Position numbers and translations under genes: made by a program
The notes under the pieces: generated by a model
Seen by the model: only the letters and a program-made list of their open reading frames with translations
Databases searched by the model: none
What the model was told of the DNA's origin: nothing
Origin: Lysobacter alkalisoli
GTDB lineage: Bacteria; Pseudomonadota; Gammaproteobacteria; Xanthomonadales; Xanthomonadaceae
Direction of reading: 5' to 3'
NCBI RefSeq assembly: GCF_006547045.1
Contig: NZ_CP041242.1
Location: 1,994,001 to 2,058,000, forward strand
DNA length: 64,000 nt
Shown here: positions 51,327 to 59,691 of the stretch, one piece after another
Layout: each line of letters starts with the position of its first letter
How positions within the stretch are numbered: the stretch's first letter is position 1

Positions 51327-51413
51327 TGGTGCCCGGAGCCGGAATCGAACCGGCATGGAGTTGCCTCCGGCAGATTTTAAGTCTGCTGCGTCTACCAGTT
51401 TCGCCATCCGGGC
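51327..51413 (-). tRNA. tRNA-Leu (anticodon UAA)
   Basis: An 87-base cloverleaf with encoded CCA. The acceptor GCCCGGA pairs with TCCGGGC, the anticodon loop CTTAAAA gives anticodon TAA, the long variable arm of class II tRNAs is present, and the T loop is GGTTCGATTCC. It is third of the Gly-Cys-Leu set. Confidence 0.96.
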
Positions 51414-51506
51414 GGCGCGCTGGAACGGAACGGCGCCAGCTTACTGCAGGAGCACCATGAACCGCGACGGCTGCTGCAAGGATTCCCGCGGGCAATCACA
51501 GCGCAC

Positions 51507-51542
51507 CAAACAAACGGGGCGTTCCTGCTGGAGGAACGCCCC
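51507..51542 (-). terminator. Hairpin with T-rich tail between tRNA-Cys and tRNA-Leu
   Basis: GGGGCGTTCC/GGAACGCCCC form a 10-bp perfect stem (51,516-51,542); on the minus strand it is followed by GTTTGTTTGG. It looks like a terminator or processing hairpin after tRNA-Cys. Confidence 0.6.
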
Positions 51543-51553
51543 GCGTGTCGTAC

Positions 51554-51627
51554 TGGAGGCCGAGGTCGGAATCGAACCGGCGTACACGGATTTGCAATCC
51601 GCTGCATAACCACTCTGCCACCCGGCC
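51554..51627 (-). tRNA. tRNA-Cys (anticodon GCA)
   Basis: A 74-base cloverleaf with encoded CCA. Acceptor GGCCGGG/CTCGGCC with one G-T pair, anticodon stem GGATT/AATCC around the loop with GCA, and T loop GGTTCGATTCC. It is second of the tRNA set. Confidence 0.96.
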
Positions 51628-51694
51628 GGTGACTGTCGGAAGCTTAACGCCTTTGCGGGCGTTTGCGCATCGACTTGCGCTTTTCGCTTTCCGG

Positions 51695-51723
51695 AAAAAA
51701 CAAAACCCCACAAGGGGGTTTTG
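51695..51723 (-). terminator. Rho-independent terminator between tRNA-Gly and tRNA-Cys
   Basis: On the minus strand CAAAACCCC, a short loop and GGGGTTTTG are followed by TTTTTT. It is a strong candidate for ending the pgsA/tRNA-Gly transcript. Confidence 0.75.
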
Positions 51724-51763
51724 TCTGCAAGGACCGCCCTTGTCGGGCTGCCCTTCATCGAAC

Positions 51764-51839
51764 TGGAGCGGGAAACGAGGCTCGAACTCGCGACCTCAAC
51801 CTTGGCAAGGTTGCGCTCTACCAACTGAGCTATTCCCGC
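51764..51839 (-). tRNA. tRNA-Gly (anticodon GCC)
   Basis: A 76-base cloverleaf with encoded CCA. Acceptor GCGGGAA/TTCCCGC, anticodon loop TTGCCAA with GCC, T loop AGTTCGAGCCT. It lies 50 bases past pgsA, the same neighbourhood as in enteric bacteria (pgsA-glyW-cysT-leuZ). Confidence 0.97.
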
Positions 51840-51888
51840 TGAGGAGCCGCCATTTTAGGGATCGACACGGAACTGTCAACTATTTTTT

Positions 51889-52455
51889 TCAAAGATTCCG
51901 CTCATCCTTCAGGGTCGGCCAGGCCGCTCGCAGATAGGCCACCCCGGACCACAGTGTCAGCAATGCCGCTGCCGCCAGCAACCACTCGCCAATCGTGAAG
52001 ATCGGCAGGCCGATGAACGGTACCTGGTACAGCAGGCATACCAGCGCGACCATCTGCACGATGGTCTTGACCTTGCCGACCGTGGCGACCTTGACCTTGG
52101 CCCGCTGGCCCAGCTCGGCCATCCATTCGCGCAGCGCCGAGACCGCGATCTCGCGGCCGATGATCACCGCCGCCCACAGCGCCATCCACACGGTCGGATG
52201 CTTCTGCACGATCAGCATCAGCGCGGTGGCCACCATGAGCTTGTCGGCGACCGGGTCGAGGAAGGCGCCGAAGGCCGAATGCTGGTTGTAGCGCCGCGCG
52301 ATCCAGCCATCCAGCCAGTCGGTGATCGAGGCCAGGGCGAAGATGAACGCGGCGGCGAAGTTGGTCCACTTGAACGGCAGGTAGAACACCAGCACCAGCA
52401 CCGGAATCAACAGGATCCGCAGCAGGGTCAGGATGGTGGGGACCGTCAACTTCAT
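51889..52455 (-). CDS. pgsA: CDP-diacylglycerol-glycerol-3-phosphate 3-phosphatidyltransferase PgsA
   Basis: A 188-residue inner-membrane enzyme that makes phosphatidylglycerol phosphate, the first step to phosphatidylglycerol and cardiolipin. The CDP-alcohol phosphotransferase motif D-G-x2-A-R-x8-G-x3-D-x3-D is complete: LDGWIARRYNQHSAFGAFLD then PVADK. The N-terminus MKLTVPTILTLLRILLIPVL is typical. Several membrane helices follow. It starts 14 bases after the uvrC stop, the classical uvrC-pgsA pair. Confidence 0.96.
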   Translation of the reverse strand: MKLTVPTILTLLRILLIPVLVLVFYLPFKWTNFAAAFIFALASITDWLDGWIARRYNQHSAFGAFLDPVADKLMVATALMLIVQKHPTVWMALWAAVIIGREIAVSALREWMAELGQRAKVKVATVGKVKTIVQMVALVCLLYQVPFIGLPIFTIGEWLLAAAALLTLWSGVAYLRAAWPTLKDERNL

Positions 52456-52469
52456 GCAGCAATGCTCCG

Positions 52470-54341
52470 CTATGGGCGGGTGGTGGGGGTGGCGCCGGGC
52501 ACGTCCAGCCCGTGCAGGGTCGCATAGATGCGTTCGGCAAGCGCGACATTGATGCCATCGACCCGCGCGATCTCCTCGATGCCGGCGGCCTTGAGGCCGC
52601 CGAGGCCACCGAAATGCTTCAACAGGCTGGCGCGCCGGCGCGGGCCGATACCGTCGATGTCCTCCAGCCGGCTGCTGTTGCGCGCCTTCTGGCGGCGGCC
52701 ACGGTGGCCGGTGATGGCGAACCGGTGGGCCTCGTCGCGGACCTGCTGGACCAGTTGCAGAGCCGGCGATTCAGCGCCCGGATGGACCGTGCGCCCGTCC
52801 GGCAGCAGCAGATCCTCGTCGCCGGCGCGCCGCTCCGGCCCCTTGGCCACACCGACCAGGGCCACGCCCTGCACGCCCAGCTCGTCGAGCGCCGCGCGGG
52901 CACGGGCCACCTGCCCGGCCCCGCCGTCGATCAGCAGCACATCCGGCAGCACCCCGTTTTCGTCCATCGCGCGACGGAAGCGTCGGCCGATCGCCTGCTC
53001 CATCGCCGCATAGTCGTCACCGGGTTCGATCCCGCTGATGTTGTAGCGCCGGTACTGGCCACGCACCGGGCCTTCGGCGTCGAACACCACGCACGAGGCC
53101 ACCGTCGCCTCGCCCATGGTGTGGCTGATGTCGAAGCATTCGATGCGTGCGGCCGGCTCGGGTAGGCCCAGCAACGCCTGCAACGCTTCCGAGCGCAACT
53201 TCTGTGCAGCGTGGCCGGTGCGTTCGGTGGCCAGCGCGAGCTTGGCGTTGCGGCGCGCGAGGTCGAGGTAACCGGCGCGTTCGCCTCGCACACTGGTGCG
53301 GATCTGTACCTTGCGGCCGTCGCCAGCAGAGGACAGGGCATGCTCGATCAGTTCGCGGTCGGGAATGTCGCGGTCGAGGATGATCTCGCGCGGCGGCGCC
53401 TGCTCGCCGTAATACTGCGAGACGAACGCGGCCAGCACCTCCTCGGCACTGTCGCTGCCGTTGGTCTTCGGGAAGAACGCGCGGGTGCCGAGGTTGCGGC
53501 CATCGCGGAACGCCAGCAGCAATACACATGCGGCGGCATCCTGCATCGCCACCGCCAGCACGTCGAGGTCGGCGGCACGGCCGTCGACGAACTGACGTGC
53601 CTGCAGGCTGCGCACGCCGGCGATCAGGTCGCGCAGGCGTGCGGCCTGCTCGAAATCCAGCCGTTCGCTGGCCGATTCCATCTGCCTTCCCAGTTCGTCG
53701 GTCAACTCATCGCTGCGGCCTTCCAGCAGCAGGGTCGCGCGGCGCAGGCTCTCCGCATACTCGCTGGCCTCGACCAGCTCCACGCAGGGCGCGCTGCAGC
53801 GGCCGATCTGGTACTGCAGGCAGGGCCGCGAACGGTTGCGGAACACGCTGTCCTCGCAGCTGCGCAGGCGGAACAGCTTGTGGATCAGGTTGAGCGTCTC
53901 GCGCACCGCGCCGACGCTCGGGTACGGCCCGAAGTAGCGCCCCGGAATCGCCCGTGCGCCGCGATGCATTGCGATTCGCGGCCACTGCTCCTGGGTCATC
54001 AGCACATAGGGATAGCTCTTGTCGTCGCGCAGCAGCACGTTGTAGCGCGGCTTGAGCGACTTGATCAGCTGGTTCTCGAGGATCAACGCCTCGGCCTCGG
54101 TACGGGTGACCGTGACCTCCATGCGCGCGACCTGCGACAGCATCGAGGCGATCCGCGGCGACTTGGGCGAGGCGTTGAAATAGCTGGCCACGCGCTTCTT
54201 CAGTGCGCCGGCCTTGCCGACGTACAGCACGCTGTCATCGGCCGCGAACATCCGGTAGACGCCGGGTGCGGTGCTGAGTTGGCGGACGAAGGCCTTACCG
54301 TCGAACGGTCGGGGCGTGGCAGCGGGCGTCGAACCTGGCAT
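52470..54341 (-). CDS. uvrC: Excinuclease ABC subunit C UvrC
   Basis: A 623-residue endonuclease subunit of nucleotide excision repair that makes both cuts around a lesion. The N-terminal GIY-YIG domain (APGVYRMFAADDSVLYVGKA), a Cys-containing region (CLQYQIGRCSAPCVELVEAS), the UVR domain (RLDFEQAARLRDLIAGVRSL), the RNase H-like C-terminal nuclease (RIECFDISHTMGEATVASCV; LPDVLLIDGGAGQVARA) and a terminal double helix-hairpin-helix (LKHFGGLGGLKAAGIEEIAR) are all present. I chose ATG 54341 because similarity starts near it. The 132-base gap upstream probably holds its promoter. Confidence 0.97.
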   Translation of the reverse strand: MPGSTPAATPRPFDGKAFVRQLSTAPGVYRMFAADDSVLYVGKAGALKKRVASYFNASPKSPRIASMLSQVARMEVTVTRTEAEALILENQLIKSLKPRYNVLLRDDKSYPYVLMTQEQWPRIAMHRGARAIPGRYFGPYPSVGAVRETLNLIHKLFRLRSCEDSVFRNRSRPCLQYQIGRCSAPCVELVEASEYAESLRRATLLLEGRSDELTDELGRQMESASERLDFEQAARLRDLIAGVRSLQARQFVDGRAADLDVLAVAMQDAAACVLLLAFRDGRNLGTRAFFPKTNGSDSAEEVLAAFVSQYYGEQAPPREIILDRDIPDRELIEHALSSAGDGRKVQIRTSVRGERAGYLDLARRNAKLALATERTGHAAQKLRSEALQALLGLPEPAARIECFDISHTMGEATVASCVVFDAEGPVRGQYRRYNISGIEPGDDYAAMEQAIGRRFRRAMDENGVLPDVLLIDGGAGQVARARAALDELGVQGVALVGVAKGPERRAGDEDLLLPDGRTVHPGAESPALQLVQQVRDEAHRFAITGHRGRRQKARNSSRLEDIDGIGPRRRASLLKHFGGLGGLKAAGIEEIARVDGINVALAERIYATLHGLDVPGATPTTRP

Positions 54342-54473
54342 GCGCCCGATTATCCCGTACTGGCGCGTCCCGGCGCGACCACGCAAGCGGGGAAAGCTTC
54401 AACTGCGGGTTTCACGGATGAACCCGGATAGCCCCCTCAAACGTCCAGTCCGCGCTGGTCCGCCCTGAACCGA

Positions 54474-54956
54474 TCACCGCAACTCGCCCTGGAGGCGTTC
54501 GATGACACCCGCTGCCGCGCGATCGAGCAGCTGGAACACTTCTTCGAAGTGGCTCGCGCCACCGGTGTAGGGGTCCGGAATATCGGCATCCACGCCCTGC
54601 CCCGCCCATTCCAGCAACAGCGCCGAACGCGCGCGCGCACCATCCGGGGACATCGCACGCACGTCTCGCAGGTTGCTGCGGTCGGCGCAGAGCAGCCAGT
54701 CGAATCGTTGATGGTCGGCGGGGCTGAACTGGCGCGCACGCAGGTCGCCGATGTCGATGCCATGCTCACGCGCCTTGGCCACCGCACGCCGGTCCGGCGG
54801 TTCGCCGACATGCCAGTCGCCGGTGCCGGCGGAATCGATTTCGACCCGCCCGGCCAGCGGCGAGGCCGCGATCCGCGCACGCAACACACCCTCGGCCATC
54901 GGCGAGCGGCAGATGTTGCCCAGGCACACGACCAGCAGCCGGACCGGCTCAGCCAC
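54474..54956 (-). CDS. Low-molecular-weight protein-tyrosine phosphatase
   Basis: 160 residues starting with GTG at 54956, which overlaps the kdsB stop. The phosphatase loop C-x5-R-S is seen in [15 protein letters not shown] and the general-acid Asp in [23 protein letters not shown]-PTPs of this type dephosphorylate tyrosine kinases that control polysaccharide export, but in this genomic setting (with kdsB and lpxK) the substrate is unknown. As read, the gene is in frame with the upstream kdsB segment and seems fused to it. I regard that as an artefact of the missing base in kdsB. Confidence 0.9.
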   Translation of the reverse strand: MAEPVRLLVVCLGNICRSPMAEGVLRARIAASPLAGRVEIDSAGTGDWHVGEPPDRRAVAKAREHGIDIGDLRARQFSPADHQRFDWLLCADRSNLRDVRAMSPDGARARSALLLEWAGQGVDADIPDPYTGGASHFEEVFQLLDRAAAGVIERLQGELR

Positions 54957-55736
54957 GAGTCGCCTCGATTTGCGAGGCATGCAGTCGTGCTTCTGCCCGT
55001 GCCAGGTCCTCGGGGTATCGACGCCGGGCGGGAACGGTTCGGGCGTGATCGCGACGGCGATGCGGAATCCGGCTTCGAGCGCCCGCAGCTGTTCCAGCGA
55101 CTCGACCTGCTCCAGCCGCCCCGGCGGCATCGTCGCGAACCGCTTCAGGAACCCGGCACGGTAGCCGTAGATGCCGATATGCCGCAGCCAGTGACCGCCG
55201 CCGGGCAACACCGAGCGATCGTGCTGGAACGCATCGCGCGGCCACGGCAGCGGCGCGCGGCTGAAGTACAGCGCGTCACCGTTGCCGGCTCGCACCAGCT
55301 TGACCGTGTTGGGATCGAACAGGCTGTCGGCAGCCTCGATCGGCGTGGCCAGGGTCGCCATCTCGGCCCCGCTGTCGCGCAACAGCGTCGCCACCGCACG
55401 GATCCCTGCCGCAGGTGCGAACGGTTCGTCGCCTTGCAGGTTGACCACGATGGTGTCGTCATCCCAGCCTGCGATGCGCGCGCATTCCGCGAGCCGGTCG
55501 GTGCCGGAGGCGTGGTCGCGGGCAGTCATCGCCACCTGCACGCCGGCGCCATCCAGCGCGGCGGCGATGCGCTCGTCGTCGGCCGCGACCCAGACCTCAC
55601 GCGCACCGGCGGCGAGCGCCCGGCGGGCGACGTGCAGCACCAGCGGCTCGCCGGCCAGCAGGCGAAGCGGTTTGCCCGGCAGCCGCGAGGCGTCATGGCG
55701 GGCGGGAATGGCGACGACGAAGTCCTGACCGGTCAT
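54949..55736 (-). CDS. kdsB: 3-deoxy-manno-octulosonate cytidylyltransferase KdsB (frameshifted near C-terminus)
   Basis: KdsB activates KDO as CMP-KDO for the lipopolysaccharide core. The N-terminus [20 protein letters not shown] holds the CTP-binding signature, followed by [38 protein letters not shown] and [14 protein letters not shown]. The frame shifts in the G4 run at 55,012-55,015: adding one base gives [20 protein letters not shown] and a stop at 54949 (262 residues), the normal KdsB end. Read without it, the frame runs into the phosphatase. The enzyme is normally essential, so an error in the sequence is more likely than a mutation. ATG 55736 overlaps the lpxK stop. Confidence 0.92.
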
Positions 55737-56754
55737 GGCGGCGATTGTGTCAGACGATCCAGCAGTGCGACCCAGAATGCCTCCGGCAGTTCGGCGCTGA
55801 CCGGAACGCTGTAGTGCAATTCGGTATGGAAGGCCGCGCACTTGACCGCGTCCTTCTCGGTCATCAGCACCGGCAGGCGGCTGCCGAACTCGAAGTCGGC
55901 GGCCTCGTACTCGTGGTGATCCGGGAACGCATGCGGCACCACGGCGATGCCGAGCCCGCGCAGCATGTCGAAGAAGCGCGCGGGGTTGCCGATGCCCGCC
56001 ACCGCATGCACGCGCTGGCCTGCGAATGCGGACAACGGGCGCGGACGGCCGCCGAGCAACGGCAGCGCCTGGCCGAAGCGCAGCTGCATCGGCCATTCGC
56101 CAAAGCCGGCCTCCACGCCCGGGTCGCGGCCATCTCCGAGATTGATGACATGGAAGTCGCAGGCCACCGCGCGTTCCACCGGCTCGCGCAGCGGGCCGGC
56201 CGGAATCAGGCGGCCGTTGCCGTGGCGGCGCTGGCCGTCGATGACCTCGATCTCGATATCGCGTTCCAGCCGGTAGTGCTGCAGGCCATCGTCACAGATC
56301 ACCACGTCGCAGCCGGCACCGGCAAGGGCCTTCGCGGCCGAGAAGCGATCCCCGTCCACGCGTACCTTCACCCCGGTGCGGGCGGCGATCAGCACCGGCT
56401 CGTCGCCGCCAAGGTGCGGCTCGGTGCCGGCCTCGACCCAGCGCGGCAGCTTCGCCTGCTCGCGTCCGTAGCCGCGGCTGGCCACGCCGGGATTCCAGCC
56501 CTCCTCACGCAGGCGTTCGACGATGGCGATGGTCAGCGGCGTCTTGCCGGCGCCACCGGCTGTGATGTTGCCAACCACGATCACCGGCACGCCCGGATGG
56601 TGCCGCCTGCGCAGTCCCTTGCGGTACAGCCAGTGGCGCAGCGCGATCACGCCGCCGTAGACCATGGCCAGGATGCGTGCATGCAATGGCACCGCTGCAT
56701 CCCCGTACCAGTACGCGGGGGCTGTCCGCGCCTGCGGCCCTGCGCCGTGTTCAT
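55733..56754 (-). CDS. lpxK: Tetraacyldisaccharide 4'-kinase LpxK (frameshifted near N-terminus)
   Basis: LpxK adds the 4'-phosphate to the lipid A precursor. The Walker A site is in [17 protein letters not shown], and [20 protein letters not shown] and [15 protein letters not shown] are family motifs. As read, the longest frame starts at a GTG at 56692, but the conserved N-terminal [17 protein letters not shown] lies upstream in a frame without start. One base added to the G5 run at 56,717-56,721 joins it to ATG 56754, giving 340 residues, the usual length, 13 bases past the msbA stop. This is inference from family knowledge; the frame break itself is seen. Confidence 0.92.
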
Positions 56755-56767
56755 TGCGTCATGCTCA

Positions 56768-58516
56768 TTACGTCTCGCGGAACTGCAGCCGATGCAGGTG
56801 CGCGTACAGGCCGCCGGCGGCGAGGAGTTCGGCATGGGTGCCGCGTTCGACGATCCGGCCGGCATCCATCACCAGCACCTGATCGGCGTGCTCGATGGTC
56901 GCCAGCCGGTGCGCGATGACCAGGGTGGTGCGGTTCGGCATCAGGTGTTCGAGCGCATCCTGCACCAGCCGCTCGGATTCGGCATCGAGCGCGGCGGTGG
57001 CCTCGTCGAGGATCAGCACCGGTGCATCCTTGAGCATCGCACGAGCGATCGCCAGGCGCTGGCGTTGTCCGCCGGACAGCTTGCCGCCCTTGTTGCCGAT
57101 GCCGGTGTCGATACCCTCCGGCAGCTTCTCGACGAACTCCATCGCGTTGGCGCCGCGTACGGCGGCCTCCAGTTGCGCGGGCGTGGTCTGCTCCAGCTCG
57201 CCATAGGCGACATTGGCCGCCACCGAGCCGTCGAACAGCATCACCTGCTGGCCAACCAGGGCGATGTTGCGACGCAGGTCGGCCAGGCGATATTCATCGA
57301 GCGGATGACCGTCGAGCAGGATCTCGCCCGATTCGGATGGGTAGAAACGCGGGATCAGCTTGATCAGGCTGCTCTTGCCGCTGCCGGAACGGCCGATGAT
57401 CGCGGTGACCGTGCCGGGGCGCGCGGTGAAGCTGACATCGGCCAGGGCCGGCGTCTCCTGCCCCGGGTAGCGCGCGGTCACGTCTCGGAATTCCAGCACA
57501 CCCTGCGCGCGATCGAGGGCGCGGGTGCCGGTGTCGACTTCATCCTCGGCATCGAGCACGTTGAACAGGCGCTCGGCCGAAGCCACGCCCCGCTGCAGCA
57601 CGCCCTGCACATTGGTGAGTGACTTCAGCGACGGAATGATCGCTGTCATCGCGATCATCAGGGCGACGAATCCGCCCGCGCTGAGCCGCCCGGCGGCGGC
57701 CTCGTGGCCGGCCAGGATCAACAACACGGCCAACCCCACCGAGCCCATCAGCTGCACCACCGCCGAAGACATGGCACGGGTGGACTCGACCTTGATGCTG
57801 AGCCGGCGGTGACGCTCGGCCTGCGCCGCATAGCGCTGCATCTCCACGTCCTGGGCGCCGTAGACCTTGACCTCCTGATGGTTCGACAGCGCCTGGTCGG
57901 CCGATTGCATGAGCAACCCACCGCTTTCCTGGATACGGTGGCTGATGCGGCGATAGCGCTTGCCGACCTTGTCGATCATCCAGGCCAGCGGCGGCGCGAC
58001 GACCAGGATCGCCAAGGTCACCTGCCAACTGGTCCACAGCATCACGATCAGCGCGGCGATGATCTGGAAGGACTGTTGCAACATGACCTTCATCGCATCG
58101 ACCGCGGCCTGCGCGACCTGATCGCTGTCCGAGCCCAGCTTCACCAGCATCGTGGGCACCGGTTCGCTGTCGAAACGCTGGCCGGGCAGGCGCAGGTACT
58201 TGTCCAGCACCATCACCCGCAGGTCGCGCGAGATGCCACGGCCGGCACGCGCCATGCCCACATCGGCGATGTAGCCCGCAATGCCGCGAACCATGAACAG
58301 ACCGACGATGATCAGCGGCAGCCAGACCTTGAGTCCGGACTCCTGCTGGATGAAGGTCTCGTTGACCACCGGCTCCATCAGCTTGGTGAAGGCGCCGCCG
58401 GCCGCAGCCTCGATCACCATGCCGGCCAACGCCAGCAGCAGCAACGGGCGGTACGGCCGCGCGAATGCGAGCAGCCGCCGGTAGATCGGCCAGGCGTCTC
58501 CCGTGGGCTGGCTCAT
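56768..58516 (-). CDS. msbA: Lipid A export ATP-binding/permease protein MsbA
   Basis: A 582-residue half-transporter that flips lipid A-core across the inner membrane. About six membrane helices lie in residues 15-320, then the nucleotide-binding domain: Walker A IIGRSGSGKSSLIK, Q-loop VGQQVMLFDGSVAANVAYGE, signature LSGGQRQRLAIARAM, Walker B VLILDEATAALD, and the switch His in TLVIAHRLATIEHADQ. ATG 58516 overlaps the exbD stop (ATGA) and lpxK follows, so the lipid A kinase and flippase are coupled. Confidence 0.96.
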   Translation of the reverse strand: MSQPTGDAWPIYRRLLAFARPYRPLLLLALAGMVIEAAAGGAFTKLMEPVVNETFIQQESGLKVWLPLIIVGLFMVRGIAGYIADVGMARAGRGISRDLRVMVLDKYLRLPGQRFDSEPVPTMLVKLGSDSDQVAQAAVDAMKVMLQQSFQIIAALIVMLWTSWQVTLAILVVAPPLAWMIDKVGKRYRRISHRIQESGGLLMQSADQALSNHQEVKVYGAQDVEMQRYAAQAERHRRLSIKVESTRAMSSAVVQLMGSVGLAVLLILAGHEAAAGRLSAGGFVALMIAMTAIIPSLKSLTNVQGVLQRGVASAERLFNVLDAEDEVDTGTRALDRAQGVLEFRDVTARYPGQETPALADVSFTARPGTVTAIIGRSGSGKSSLIKLIPRFYPSESGEILLDGHPLDEYRLADLRRNIALVGQQVMLFDGSVAANVAYGELEQTTPAQLEAAVRGANAMEFVEKLPEGIDTGIGNKGGKLSGGQRQRLAIARAMLKDAPVLILDEATAALDAESERLVQDALEHLMPNRTTLVIAHRLATIEHADQVLVMDAGRIVERGTHAELLAAGGLYAHLHRLQFRET

Positions 58517-58962
58517 GGGGCCGTCCCGGCTCCTGCCCCACCCGCGCCACCGTTCTGCGGGGCGGTGGCAATCATCACCCGCTTGAAACCGAGCTGGCCG
58601 AGCGCATCGTAGGCGGTGACCACCGCCTGGTGCGGGGTGCGGGCATCTGCACGCAGCAGCACCGGACGCTCGCGGTCGTTGCCGGCGACCTCGGCGACCG
58701 TCGCCTTCAACGACTCGATATCGTCGCGGATCACCTCGCGGTCGTCGACGAAGAAGCGACCGTCGGCATTGACCAGCACGCTCAGCGCCTGATTGGATTC
58801 GTTCGGTTCGCCGCTGGCCTGCGGCAACTGCAGCTTGAGCACCGAGCGGGCATCAAAGGTGGTGGTGACCACGAAGAAGATGATCAACACCAGGATCACG
58901 TCGATCAGCGGGATCAGGTTGATCTCCGGCTCATCGAACGCGCGATGGTCCTGGATACGCAT
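58513..58962 (-). CDS. exbD: ExbD/TolR-family energy-transduction protein
   Basis: 149 residues with one N-terminal membrane segment (INLIPLIDVILVLIIFFVVT) containing the conserved Asp that carries protons, then a periplasmic domain (ALSVLVNADGRFFVDDREVI, QAVVTAYDALGQLGFKRVMI) and a Gly/Ala-rich tail. With ExbB it forms a proton-driven motor for a TonB-like partner. The setting between comEC/exbB and msbA is standard for Xanthomonadaceae, and the partner is unknown. ATG 58962 lies 10 bases after the exbB stop. Confidence 0.93.
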   Translation of the reverse strand: MRIQDHRAFDEPEINLIPLIDVILVLIIFFVVTTTFDARSVLKLQLPQASGEPNESNQALSVLVNADGRFFVDDREVIRDDIESLKATVAEVAGNDRERPVLLRADARTPHQAVVTAYDALGQLGFKRVMIATAPQNGGAGGAGAGTAP

Positions 58963-58972
58963 CCGGGCGGCC

Positions 58973-59638
58973 TCAGGCGGTGGCCTTGGCCGGGACCGGG
59001 GCCGCAGGCTTCGCGGCAGGGGTCGCCTTGCCCCGGCCGGCCGGGTCCAGGGTGTCGAGCAACGTGATCGCCTCATGCTCCATCGCCACGATGTACTCGC
59101 CGATCCGGCCGCGGAACCAGCGGTGCATCATCAACGCCGGGATCGCCACGATCATGCCGGTGGCGGTGCAGACCAGTGCCTTGCCGATGCCGCCGGCAAG
59201 CTGATTGACGTCGCCGATGCCGGAATCGCCGATCACCAGGAACATCTGGATCATGCCGACCACGGTACCGAACAGGCCCAGCAGCGGGCCGGCCGCGGCG
59301 ATCGTGCCCAGGGTGTTGAGGTAGCGCTCCATGCGGTGCACGAGATGGCGGCCGACGTCCTCGATGCGCTCGCGGACCTGGTCGCGCGGACGGTTGCGCA
59401 CGTCCAGCGCGGCGGCCAGCAGCGTGCCCAGCGGCGAGGTCCGGCGCAGCGAGTCGATGTGCGCCGGATCGAGCTTGCCGCGCCCGGCCCAGGCCCGGAC
59501 CTCCTCGCCCAGCCCCGGCGGCAATACCGAGGCACGGCGCAGGGTCCATGCACGTTCAACGATGATCGCCAGGGCGACCAGCGACAGCAGCAGCAGTGGA
59601 ATCATCGGCCAGCCGCCGGCCTTGACCAATTCGAGCAC
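58973..59638 (-). CDS. exbB: ExbB/TolQ-family proton-channel protein
   Basis: 221 residues, three membrane segments: WPMIPLLLLSLVALAIIVER, TIAAAGPLLGLFGTVVGMIQ and ALVCTATGMIVAIPALMM. The start is decided by GGAGG eight bases before a GTG at 59638 (reading MLELVKAGGWPM). An ATG at 59695 overlapping the comEC stop is in frame but adds residues not usual in the family. The C-terminus is Ala/Lys/Pro-rich (PAAKPAAPVPAKATA). It works with ExbD as the motor. Confidence 0.92.
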   Translation of the reverse strand: MLELVKAGGWPMIPLLLLSLVALAIIVERAWTLRRASVLPPGLGEEVRAWAGRGKLDPAHIDSLRRTSPLGTLLAAALDVRNRPRDQVRERIEDVGRHLVHRMERYLNTLGTIAAAGPLLGLFGTVVGMIQMFLVIGDSGIGDVNQLAGGIGKALVCTATGMIVAIPALMMHRWFRGRIGEYIVAMEHEAITLLDTLDPAGRGKATPAAKPAAPVPAKATA

Positions 59639-59691
59639 TCGCAAACCTCCGGCCCCGGGGCCGTCCCAATCCGGCCGATAGGATAGCCCAG

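Noticed and set aside
54474-56096. A single 540-codon frame that would fuse KdsB to a tyrosine phosphatase
   Set aside because: The KdsB end ([15 protein letters not shown]) is found one frame over with a stop at 54949 overlapping a GTG for the phosphatase. One missing base at 55,012-55,015 explains the apparent fusion.
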